Assembly: GCA_000018565.1 (NCBI GenBank)
Contig: CP000875.1
Location: 5,657,199 to 5,721,198, forward strand
Direction: 5' to 3'
DNA: 64,000 nucleotides
DNA from: Herpetosiphon aurantiacus DSM 785
Lineage (GTDB): Bacteria > Chloroflexota > Chloroflexia > Chloroflexales > Herpetosiphonaceae
Both the position numbers and the translations under genes were made by a program. Shown here one piece after another: positions 55,597 through 63,302 of this stretch (within the stretch, counting starts at the first letter, position 1; each line of letters begins with the position of its first letter). The notes beneath the pieces are model-generated. The model saw only the letters and a program-made list of their open reading frames with translations, made no database searches and had not been told where the DNA came from.

Positions 55597-56100
55597 AAAA
55601 CACCATCCTGCGATGATTGGTTGGTATGTCGGTAGGACTATTATGACTCAGGCCTTAAGTCATGTCAATGACTAGCTAGCTATTCAATCAATCTGCTGAT
55701 CAAATCGCTAGCAAGGATTAATCCTAGCCTAAACTCAATCGTGGAATATATCTTGATACAGGCGTACCAACCAGCCAAGCGCAATCCAACTGGCAACAAG
55801 CCAGCAAAGAATCCAAAAAGAATACTTGTTAGTATAGCAACACTTGTCGTCGTTGTGCAGTCTCATTAACAAGCGTGAGTCCCATTCGTTGAGACGACTT
55901 GGTACTCACCCCTAGAGGTGAGGATTTGGCTAGATGCTTGCCTAAGGATTTAGCCTATTAGGATGGGGTAAACGCTGGTTGTGAAAGGAGTAGTTGTTGT
56001 CAAATAGATAACGCAAGGCTATAATAGCCAAGGTTTTGAGGCTTGCTATCGACGATTGTTGGCATGCGCCAACGCTACCTATAGATAATAAGGGATGCTT
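55597..56100. other. Intergenic region with a small ORF candidate
   Basis: About 500 bases between the DUF11 gene and mltG. It contains the minus-strand 43-codon frame at 55735-55866 and the hairpin CTCACC-CCTAGA-GGTGAG at 55905-55922. No repeat of the other families and no consensus promoter was seen. Confidence 0.5.
55735..55866 (-). CDS. 43-residue membrane peptide candidate
   Basis: ATG 55866 to TGA 55735. A charged start (MRLHNDDK) and two cysteines precede one Trp-rich hydrophobic helix (FWILCWLVASWIALGWLV) and a polar tail RLYQDIFHD. The positive-outside/inside pattern fits a small single-pass membrane protein. No clear ribosome binding site is present, which lowers confidence. A random open frame of this length is not rare. 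Confidence 0.35.
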   Translation of the reverse strand: MRLHNDDKCCYTNKYSFWILCWLVASWIALGWLVRLYQDIFHD

Positions 56101-57174
56101 GTGAGACGTTTAATTCGAGCTTTGTTGATTGTTGCCACCATCGGCGCACTAGTTGTCGCGTGTGTTGCAACCCTGTTTCTGCGTGAGTTAACCCAGCCTG
56201 CTGGCGAGAGCAATATTGCCCAAGATTTTACCATCGCTCCCAGCGAAAGTTTGGCGGTGATCAGCAGCAATCTGGAATCTGAAGGTTTGGTGCGGCGGGC
56301 AATTGTTTTCCGCGTATTCGCCGATTTACGTAATGCCGAGACCGATTTGTATCCTGGCACCTACAAAATTAGCCCAAATATGACGATCAATCAGATTTTA
56401 GAGATGTTTCGGGTTGCCCCAGAAGTTCAAACTGCGGTGCGCTTTACCGTGCCTGAAGGCTTGCGGATTGAAGAAATCGCGGCGGTGATTGAATCGACTG
56501 GCGTAGTTAGTGCCGATGATTTCTTGGCTGTGGCCCGCGATGGCTCGCAATTTAAGGCCGATTATAGCTTTTTATCCAGCTTGCCAGATAGCGCAACCTT
56601 GGAAGGCTATCTCTTCCCTGATACCTATGAAATCTTTTCTGATGCAACCAGCGAAGAGATTATTCGCAAAATGCTCGATACCTTTGCAATTCGCTGGGCT
56701 GATTCGCCGCTGAGCAGCGCCACGACCGGGCGTTCTGTCCATGAAGTGGTGACTTTAGCCTCGATTGTGCAGCGTGAAGCCAGCAATAACGAAGAAATGC
56801 CACGGATTGCTGCCGCCTTCTGGAATCGCCTGAAACCAGAATTTGCTGGCAATCAGCTGGGAGCCGATCCGACAATTCAATATATTTTAGGCGAATCAGG
56901 CAATTGGTGGCCAAAGCTTGATCAGCTAACGGTTGAACAAATTAATAGTGCTGCTGGCCCTTATAACACACGGGTCAACCCCGGCTTGCCACCTGGGCCA
57001 ATTAGTGCGCCTGGTTTGTTTGCCTTGCAAGCCGCTGCCTCGCCTGCCGCCGAAGATGTGACCTATTTTGTGACCAAGTGTGTGGCTGCTGGCGAACGCC
57101 CAACCCACAACTTTACCAACGACTATAGCGAATTTTTGCAATTTCAAGAAGAGTTTTTGGCGTGTCCCAAATAG
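56101..57174 (+). CDS. mltG: Endolytic murein transglycosylase
   Basis: 357 residues of the YceG/MltG family, which cuts nascent glycan strands and sets their length. One N-terminal helix (about 4-28) anchors it; a LysM-like part follows. Family motifs are TVPEGLRIEEIA, EGYLFPDTYEI, SIVQREASNNEEM with the catalytic Glu, and LGADPTIQYILG, then YNTRVNPGLPPGPI. GTG 56101 lies six bases after AAGGG, whereas ATG 56095 touches it, so GTG is chosen. The end overlaps aroE by 13 bases. Confidence 0.92.
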   Translation: MRRLIRALLIVATIGALVVACVATLFLRELTQPAGESNIAQDFTIAPSESLAVISSNLESEGLVRRAIVFRVFADLRNAETDLYPGTYKISPNMTINQILEMFRVAPEVQTAVRFTVPEGLRIEEIAAVIESTGVVSADDFLAVARDGSQFKADYSFLSSLPDSATLEGYLFPDTYEIFSDATSEEIIRKMLDTFAIRWADSPLSSATTGRSVHEVVTLASIVQREASNNEEMPRIAAAFWNRLKPEFAGNQLGADPTIQYILGESGNWWPKLDQLTVEQINSAAGPYNTRVNPGLPPGPISAPGLFALQAAASPAAEDVTYFVTKCVAAGERPTHNFTNDYSEFLQFQEEFLACPK

Positions 57175-57983
57175 CTGCGCTTGGTATCATTGGCGATCCA
57201 GTCGCCCATAGTCTTTCGCCTGCAATGCACAATGCTGCTTTGCAGGCGCTTGGCATTAATCAGCAGTATGATCGCTGGCATACTCCCGCCGCTGATCTGC
57301 CAGCCCGCGTTCAAAGTTTACGCTCCAAGGGTATGTTGGGAGCCAATGTAACCTTGCCGCATAAAGTGGCGATTGCTGGTTTGCTTGATCGCACGGTGGC
57401 AATCGCCCAAGAACTTGGTGCGGTTAACACGGTTGTGCGTGAAGCTGATGGAAGTTTGACTGGCCACAACACCGATGCTCCTGCTCTGCAAGCCTCACTG
57501 CAAGCCTACGGAGCAGATTTAGCCAAGCAACGGGCAGTGATTCTCGGCGCAGGTGGGGCGGCTCGGGCGGCACTTTGGGCTTTACGCAATGCAGGTTGCC
57601 AACAGATTAGCCTGATCAACCGCACGCTCAGCAGTGCTCAAGCCTTAGTTTTGCCACATGAATTGGCCTTAGCCGCTGATGATCCGCGAGTGGCCGCACA
57701 CCTTGCCGCTGCAACCTTGTTGATCAACGTCACGTCGTTGGGCTGGAAAGATACTGATCCTGCGCCGCTGGATTTGGCTCTGTTGCATGCAGGCTTGATG
57801 GTATACGATACGGTTTATCGCCGAACGCCATTGCTGCGAGCGGCGGCGGCTTGTGGGGCGGCCCACTACGATGGCCTTGATATGTTGGTGCGTCAGGCCG
57901 GTTTGGCGTTTAGTTTGTGGTTTAAGCAGCCTGCACCGCTTGAAATAATGCGAGCAGCAGCCCTAGCGGCTCTACAAGGATAA
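57162..57983 (+). CDS. aroE: Shikimate dehydrogenase
   Basis: 273 residues. It reduces 3-dehydroshikimate with NADPH. Motifs: GDPVAHSLSPAMHNAAL for shikimate binding, NVTLPHKVA with the catalytic Lys, GHNTDAPAL with the Asp, and GAGGAARAALWAL for the cofactor. GTG 57162 is used since the family starts immediately before the LGIIGDP strand. It overlaps mltG, and this mltG-aroE-peptidase order suggests one transcript. Confidence 0.95.
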   Translation: MSQIAALGIIGDPVAHSLSPAMHNAALQALGINQQYDRWHTPAADLPARVQSLRSKGMLGANVTLPHKVAIAGLLDRTVAIAQELGAVNTVVREADGSLTGHNTDAPALQASLQAYGADLAKQRAVILGAGGAARAALWALRNAGCQQISLINRTLSSAQALVLPHELALAADDPRVAAHLAAATLLINVTSLGWKDTDPAPLDLALLHAGLMVYDTVYRRTPLLRAAAACGAAHYDGLDMLVRQAGLAFSLWFKQPAPLEIMRAAALAALQG

Positions 57984-57990
57984 TCAGCCT

Positions 57991-58662
57991 ATGTTGCCAG
58001 CAATTCTGCTTGTGGTTGGAATCGCAATTGGTTTTGGCCTCAACCCATGGATCACCCAGCTCGCCACTGATCCCAAAGCGGCTAACCCCTTGCCAATACC
58101 ACGACACCCCTTGCTTGGCGGCCCGACCTGGGTGGGGTTGTTGGTTGCAGCAGCAAGTGGGCTGATGGCCTGGGTTTGCTATCGTGATTATGGGGTTTCG
58201 CTGCGGGGTTTGTATTGGTATCTGATCAGCGTGGTGTATATCGTCATTGCAACGGTTGATTGGAAGGTACGACTGATTGATGTGTTGCTGGTGATGGCGG
58301 CAACTTTAACGGCATTACTTGGCTCGGCCTTTTTAACCATTGGCATCAAAGCCTCGCTGATTGGTTCGTTGATTGCTGGATTATTGTTTTTGCTCTTTTT
58401 TGCAGGCTCGTTTTTGCTCTTTCCAAATGCCGATACCCCATTTGGTTTAGGCGATGTCTATTTGGCATTCTTAATTGGGGCAACGCTCGGTTGGCAACAT
58501 CTTGGGGTGGCCTTGATGTATGGCATGGGCTTAGCCGGAATTGCTTCTATCGGGATTTTGGCTGTGCGTCAATTCAAAGGCGAAGGCACATTATATATCG
58601 CCTATGGCACCTTTTTATGCCTTGGGGTGTTGCTCTACCTGATTCGCTTTGGGCCACTTTAA
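57991..58662 (+). CDS. Prepilin peptidase-like, A24 family
   Basis: 223 residues with about seven helices. The two aspartates of type IV prepilin peptidases are present: D90 in ATVDWKVRLID and D155 in the FGLGD motif. The usual N-terminal cysteine-rich methyltransferase domain is missing, so it may process without methylating. It would cleave leader peptides of pilin-like proteins, needed for type IV pili or related machinery. It begins seven bases after aroE. Confidence 0.85.
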   Translation: MLPAILLVVGIAIGFGLNPWITQLATDPKAANPLPIPRHPLLGGPTWVGLLVAAASGLMAWVCYRDYGVSLRGLYWYLISVVYIVIATVDWKVRLIDVLLVMAATLTALLGSAFLTIGIKASLIGSLIAGLLFLLFFAGSFLLFPNADTPFGLGDVYLAFLIGATLGWQHLGVALMYGMGLAGIASIGILAVRQFKGEGTLYIAYGTFLCLGVLLYLIRFGPL

Positions 58663-58750
58663 GCAACCATGGATCGGAATCGAGCGACTGCACGTATGCT
58701 TAGATGTGGTACGATCAGCATGAACTTGATTCAACACCAAGGAGGTCGTT

Positions 58751-59383
58751 ATGACCCTATTACAGGTGCCAATCACCGAATTTTTGGATCAGCTTGCAAC
58801 CAAGGAGCCAGTGCCAGGTGGCGGTAGTGTTGCAGCCGTGTCTGGGGCGATGGCCGCAGGCTTGATTTCAATGGTTTGTTCGTTGACCCTTGGCAAAAAG
58901 AAGTATGCCGAGGTCGAGGATGAAATTCGTGGTTTGATGGATCGCTCTGAGTCGTTGCGCCGTGAATTGCAAGAGCTAGCCGATGCTGATGTTGAGGCAT
59001 TTCGCCGTTTGAGCGCCGCCTATAAATTGCCGCGTGAAACTACTGCCGATATTGCGATTCGCCGCGATGCCATTCAAAAAGCCACGCGGATTGCGACTGA
59101 TGTGCCGTTGCGGGCGGCTCAAGCGGCAGCGGCAATTTTGCCATTGTGTAGTCCAGCCGCTCAAAAAGGTAATTCAGCGGCAGTGAGCGATGTGGGCGTG
59201 GCGGTGCTCTTGGCTCAGGCGGCGGTACGCAGCGCCTTGCTCAACGTTGAAATTAATCTTAACACGCTCGAAGATCAATTTTATGTGCGCGAAACTCGTG
59301 CCGAGGTTGCCAAACTAACTGCAACCCTGCACGACGATACTGAGGCCGTGATGGCCTTAGTCAATCAACAGCTTCAGGGCTAA
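58751..59383 (+). CDS. fchA: Cyclodeaminase-type folate enzyme
   Basis: 210 residues, matching the C-terminal domain of formiminotransferase-cyclodeaminase and the stand-alone FchA. The start VPITEFLDQLATKEPVPGGGSVAAV with AMAAGLISMVCSLTLGKKKY is the signature. It likely makes or opens methenyl-tetrahydrofolate. It is followed directly by folD, which shares the same one-carbon step, although a terminator-like hairpin lies between. AAGGAGG precedes the ATG. Confidence 0.87.
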   Translation: MTLLQVPITEFLDQLATKEPVPGGGSVAAVSGAMAAGLISMVCSLTLGKKKYAEVEDEIRGLMDRSESLRRELQELADADVEAFRRLSAAYKLPRETTADIAIRRDAIQKATRIATDVPLRAAQAAAAILPLCSPAAQKGNSAAVSDVGVAVLLAQAAVRSALLNVEINLNTLEDQFYVRETRAEVAKLTATLHDDTEAVMALVNQQLQG

Positions 59384-59399
59384 ATGGTTTTCCAACGAT

Positions 59400-59423
59400 G
59401 GCGGAGCGCAGGCTCCGCCTTTT
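59400..59423 (+). terminator. Terminator-like hairpin before folD
   Basis: GGCGGAG (59400-59406) and CTCCGCC (59413-59419) with loop CGCAGG, then TTTTATTT. It lies between fchA and the folD start at 59440. It could end fchA, or act as a partial attenuator for folD. Confidence 0.72.
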
Positions 59424-59439
59424 ATTTGTAAAGGATGTT

Positions 59440-60300
59440 ATGACAGCGCTTTTGCTTGATGGTCGCGGGTTGGCCAAGGAATTGAAGGCTCAAATTAGCC
59501 AGCAAGGAGCTGAATTCAAGGCTCGCACTGGCTATGCTCCCCAATTGGTGGTGATTCAAGTGGCGGGCAATGCTGCTTCCGATTGGTATGTGCGTTCAAT
59601 TCGGCGTTCATGCGAAGGGGTTGGCTTTGGCTTTGCCCTGCAACGCTTGCCAGAAACCAGCGATCAAGCGACTTTAGAAGCGGCCATTCAACAAGCCAGC
59701 AACGATCCCGCGATTCATGGCATTATTATTCAAATGCCGTTGCCCAGCCAGCTCTCGGCTGATGGCGCGGTAGCCGCGCTCAATCCCCAAAAAGATGTTG
59801 ATGGGTTGCACCCAACCAATGCAGGCCGTTTGGCCCAAGGTTTGACCGCGCTTGTGCCCAATACGCCTGCTGGTGGTATGGCCTTGCTTGATCGCTATCA
59901 GATTAATCTGGCTGGCAAGCATGCGGTGGTGGTTGGTCGCTCGAATGTGGTTGGCAAGCCGCTGGCTCAATTGTTGCTGGCGCGGCATGCCACCGTCACA
60001 ATTTGCCATTCGCGCACTGCCAATTTGGCCGAGGTTATTCGCCAAGGCGATATTGTCGCGGCAGCGGTCGGCAAGGCTGGCTTGGTCACTGGCGAGATGC
60101 TCAAACCTGGCGCGGTGGTGCTCGATTTTGGTATCAATGAGGTGGCTGAAGGCCAAGTAGTTGGCGATGTTGATTGGGAAAGTGCCAGCAAGGTGGCGAG
60201 CGCAATTACCCCGGTACCAGGCGGCACTGGCCCGGTTACCAATATGATGTTGCTGCAAAACACCTTACAAGCAGCTCAATCGCTGGCCGAACAAGCCTAA
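59440..60300 (+). CDS. folD: Methylene-THF dehydrogenase/cyclohydrolase
   Basis: 286 residues. The bifunctional enzyme interconverts methylene-, methenyl- and formyl-tetrahydrofolate. Motifs: GNAASDWYVRSIRRSC with the catalytic Lys region altered to Arg-rich, HGIIIQMPLP, DVDGLHPTNAGRL, VVVGRSNVVGKPLAQLLL for NADP and TPVPGGTGPVTNMMLL. The usual YVxxK lysine reads YVRSI here, a point to check. ATG 59440 follows AAAGGATGTT; the frame from 59398 begins in the terminator stem and is rejected. Confidence 0.93.
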   Translation: MTALLLDGRGLAKELKAQISQQGAEFKARTGYAPQLVVIQVAGNAASDWYVRSIRRSCEGVGFGFALQRLPETSDQATLEAAIQQASNDPAIHGIIIQMPLPSQLSADGAVAALNPQKDVDGLHPTNAGRLAQGLTALVPNTPAGGMALLDRYQINLAGKHAVVVGRSNVVGKPLAQLLLARHATVTICHSRTANLAEVIRQGDIVAAAVGKAGLVTGEMLKPGAVVLDFGINEVAEGQVVGDVDWESASKVASAITPVPGGTGPVTNMMLLQNTLQAAQSLAEQA

Positions 60301-60890
60301 CCCGCAGCTAGGCTGAGGTTTTCTTGGCTGGCAATAATTAAATCGTTTAGTTGTTGCCAGCGCTCAGCCATTTCGTGGGCGGGCAAGGCTGGTTTCTGCC
60401 AATCGGCAATACAGGCTTGGCGATAGGTTAATCCTGCTTGCTCAATCACCCACTGCTCGTAGGCGGCAATCCATGTGCAGCAATGACCGAGCAAGCTAGT
60501 CATGCGCAGCCATTCAGCCCAATTATGTGGCGCTCGCACGGCTGGAATTTGGCTTAGCGACCAAACATCACACAGCGGCGCTGCCCGCTCGATCAAGCCA
60601 ACTTGCAGTTTATCGCGGCGCAGAAATAGGCTTGGCGCATAGCCATCGCCATACCACAAGCCCCAACCCCACAAACCCATCCTCGCTCCACAGTTCAATT
60701 GAAAATGATAATTGCTGCTGCCCCGTTGTTCGGCTGGCACACGGCTGCGCGTTGCCCCATATTCCAGCAGCAAATTGCCTGCGCAACGGCGCACATCGTG
60801 GCCCCAACACCAACATTGTTGCTCGAATAGTGGCCGGCCCGCTTGATGCACAGCCTTGGGTAATTGATAATTTGGACTATTTTGCTTCAT
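60297..60890 (-). CDS. Hypothetical protein, Trp/Cys-rich
   Basis: 197 residues from ATG 60890; the frame open to 61004 would translate through the operator region. It has many Trp, Cys and His residues, e.g. FEQQCWCWGHDVRRCAG, GLWGWGLWYGDGY and LLGHCCTWIAAYEQW. No signal peptide or membrane helix. I do not recognise the family. Cys/His clustering suggests metal or heme contact, which is speculation. Its stop overlaps the folD stop region in convergent orientation by four bases. Twin operator-like palindromes precede it. Confidence 0.65.
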   Translation of the reverse strand: MKQNSPNYQLPKAVHQAGRPLFEQQCWCWGHDVRRCAGNLLLEYGATRSRVPAEQRGSSNYHFQLNCGARMGLWGWGLWYGDGYAPSLFLRRDKLQVGLIERAAPLCDVWSLSQIPAVRAPHNWAEWLRMTSLLGHCCTWIAAYEQWVIEQAGLTYRQACIADWQKPALPAHEMAERWQQLNDLIIASQENLSLAAG

Positions 60891-60892
60891 AT

Positions 60893-60969
60893 TGATACTA
60901 TATATCATTATAAAATTGCCAAAAAATTGGCCGCGCTTTGCACGACCATAATATTGATATAATGTATCA
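60893..60969 (-). promoter_or_regulatory. Twin palindromes around a promoter
   Basis: Two 15-bp sites of the form TGATA-N5-TATCA lie at 60893-60907 and 60955-60969, centres 62 bp apart. The flanks match too (ATATTGATA and TATCATTAT). Between them is a minus-strand TATAAT (near 60908-60913). The site resembles a Fur-family 7-1-7 box at 10 to 11 of 14 positions. The downstream gene starts at 60890. Confidence 0.6.
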
Positions 60970-60985
60970 TTATTAGAATGGATTG

Positions 60986-62878
60986 TCAATCGGCAGGCAG
61001 CCAAACGGTTGTGCCAACCCAGATCCCTTGGTCGGCCATGCTGGTTTCGTTGCTTAGCTCGACCTTGGCCGGTTTGCTAGGGTCGAAGGTGTAGGTGCCA
61101 AGATCAGCCCATTCGTTGGCATACACAAACTGATTGACTACCACATCGCTGCGACCTTCGGCGTGTTCAATCACATAATGGGCGGCAACAGCATCATCGT
61201 GGCCGTTGTAGTAGTAGGGAATATACGTTAGCACACGATAACGCCCAGCGCTGGGAATGCTGGTTTGCCAGGTAGCGGTGCTTGGTGGTTGGCTTGGCGT
61301 TGGTTGAGGCGTGGCAACGCCTGCCAAATCCGACATTGTGTCGGTTAGGGTTTCAGTGGTTGTTATGGGAATTTGCGAGGTAATCCAAAGGGTTTCGCCA
61401 CCAGCACCGATTGGGGCATTTTGCCAATTGCCTTCGCTGCGACTAAATCCTTGATCGCTTGGCCGCACTGCGATGGTTTGCCCAAGATCGCAAGGATTCG
61501 GGCGATCGGCCCAAAGCCAGCGCGAAGCTGTGCCAACTGGATAGCTGCTCCATGGGTCGGGTTCGCTTGAGCACCAACCATACGGATCGGTGTTGCGGCC
61601 AAGGTATTGGGTTTGAAAGTGCAAGTGTGGGCCGATCGCACAGCCAGTTGAGCCAACGATGCCCAATTGTTCGCCGCCTTTGATCGATTGGCCAAGCTCG
61701 ACCGAAATTTCGCTCAGATGCCAATAGAGCGTGCGATAGCCATTGCCATGATCAAGCACCACGCCTTTGGCTGGCACACCACAACCATCATCAGAATTGC
61801 TGGCCCAAACCACCGTGCCATCAGCGGCGGCAACCACTGCTTCGGGCGGTCGTGCGCCATAATCCCAGCCATCGTGACCATCATAGGAAAGCTCGGTTTC
61901 ACGTCGCCCCCACCAACTCACCAAGGATTGATTGGGCGTTAGAAAGGGATATTCGTGATCAAAAAACGAAGTGATATAGGTGACATTGCGTAGCGGCCAA
62001 CGTAAAAATGGCGTTGCTGGCGCTGGTACTTGGCCCAACGTTTGACGGGGATCTTCGAAAAACTTGCTGTAGGTTGCGACAAAACTGCCATCGCTGAGCA
62101 CTTTCGCCAATTCTTCGGGAGTCATGGTTTGAGCCAGCACCCGTATCACTGCATACGAGCTTGGGTTTAAACCAGCTGGAATTGGGCCTTTGACATCTTT
62201 ATCGCGATATTGCAACTCGGTAACATAGGCGAAATCACGCACACCCCGCCGCAATTCACGGGCGGCCCAACGAATTTGGCCATGCAAGCCGCGCCATTTT
62301 TCATCCTCGCCCTGATATTTCATGGCCCAATCGAGTTGATCAGGGTTGGGGGTTGGGTTGGTCAGCAGGCCTTGTTGAAATTCGAGCAAGGCCAGCAGCA
62401 ATTTGGGATTAAGACTATACAAATAGGCTTGGCCAACCACCACCTCGGCCAGCGATAAATTGCGATCGCCAACTGTTACCAAGGCGGCTTTGAGCGTGCC
62501 AGGCTGTGCATCTAACAACGTTTGAATATTGGCGACAGTCAGATTTTGCTCGGATGTAAAGCGAATATCATCGATGATTGTTGGCGCTTCGGCAGAACGG
62601 GGCAAGATCGCGCTTGCATCAACCAGATTTTGCGGTTCGATCGCTGGGGGCAGTGTTGGTGGTGGTTGTTCGGCTTGGGTGCGGTCGTCCTCCGTCACCG
62701 AATCAACAGGCCGAAAAATCAAGCGCCCAGTTTCAGTGGCAGGTGGGGCAATCCGTAGCACCAGCGTCGTTAACAACAAACTGATGATTAAAGTGCTGAA
62801 CAAAGCCCAGAGGCGCTGTTGATCGCTTTGCAGCCGATTGCGTAAATCGAAATAGCGTTTGGGGTTAAAACGTTGCAT
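60986..62878 (-). CDS. M23 peptidase with C-terminal golvesin-like domain
   Basis: 630 residues. A basic start and one helix (about 25-46) anchor it, with a Pro/Glu-rich linker next. The M23 LytM domain (about 345-470) has HDGWDYGA with the first His and Asp, and HLHFQTQY with the second His pair, the zinc site of D,D-endopeptidases. The last ~125 residues (GRYRVLTYIPYYYNGHDDAV, WADLGTYTFDP) match a golvesin-type beta domain by pattern. It probably remodels peptidoglycan outside the membrane. TGAGGATT precedes ATG 62878. Confidence 0.87.
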   Translation of the reverse strand: MQRFNPKRYFDLRNRLQSDQQRLWALFSTLIISLLLTTLVLRIAPPATETGRLIFRPVDSVTEDDRTQAEQPPPTLPPAIEPQNLVDASAILPRSAEAPTIIDDIRFTSEQNLTVANIQTLLDAQPGTLKAALVTVGDRNLSLAEVVVGQAYLYSLNPKLLLALLEFQQGLLTNPTPNPDQLDWAMKYQGEDEKWRGLHGQIRWAARELRRGVRDFAYVTELQYRDKDVKGPIPAGLNPSSYAVIRVLAQTMTPEELAKVLSDGSFVATYSKFFEDPRQTLGQVPAPATPFLRWPLRNVTYITSFFDHEYPFLTPNQSLVSWWGRRETELSYDGHDGWDYGARPPEAVVAAADGTVVWASNSDDGCGVPAKGVVLDHGNGYRTLYWHLSEISVELGQSIKGGEQLGIVGSTGCAIGPHLHFQTQYLGRNTDPYGWCSSEPDPWSSYPVGTASRWLWADRPNPCDLGQTIAVRPSDQGFSRSEGNWQNAPIGAGGETLWITSQIPITTTETLTDTMSDLAGVATPQPTPSQPPSTATWQTSIPSAGRYRVLTYIPYYYNGHDDAVAAHYVIEHAEGRSDVVVNQFVYANEWADLGTYTFDPSKPAKVELSNETSMADQGIWVGTTVWLPAD

Positions 62879-63029
62879 AATCCTCACCAAGCATTCGCCT
62901 TGCCAGTATAGCAGATGTCGAATGTTTGGCGTACAGCATGGATCACTCTACCCCTAAAGTGCAATGTGCGATCGGCATGCATTCCTTGATGAGCTTATAA
63001 ATTAGTACTTAATCCTTGGTATGTTTCAG

Positions 63030-63059
63030 CTTCGTGTTCTTCGTGCTCTTCGTGGTTCC
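63030..63059. repeat. CACGAAG-type repeat
   Basis: CTTCGTGTTCTTCGTGCTC and CTTCGTGGTTCC: three CTTCGTG units at nine-base steps, as in the copy at 52392. Confidence 0.7.
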
Positions 63060-63122
63060 GTTATGCTCATCCCTTTGAGTAGTAGGATAATGGTTTATGG
63101 ATTTTTGATCGTAGCGTGTTTC

Positions 63123-63190
63123 TCCTCCCTTCCGTCCCTCCGCTGGAGGGAAACGTAGGGTGTTTTCATCCCCCTGCACCCCCTAAAGTT
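63123..63190. repeat. Fragment of the 170-bp repeat family
   Basis: CTCCCTTCCGTCCCTCC, the stem CCCTCC-GCT-GGAGGG, then GTTTTCATCCCCCTGCACCC. It matches the middle of the tandem repeat at 53989-54331 with changes in the stem that keep it paired. Confidence 0.7.
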
Positions 63191-63302
63191 CAATTTGAGG
63201 ATTATAGATGTGTAATAGATCAGGCAACAATGTGCTTAATTATTGAGAATACAAAAATATCTACCATTCAATCATGATATTGGGCTATGACTAATATTCA
63301 GA

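Larger units (their letters stand above)
62879..63302. other. Intergenic region with repeats
   Basis: About 420 bases. The CACGAAG-type copy is at 63030-63059 and the fragment of the 170-bp repeat family at 63123-63190. Otherwise AT-rich with no ORF that has a binding site. No promoter for the M23 gene was recognised. Confidence 0.6.
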
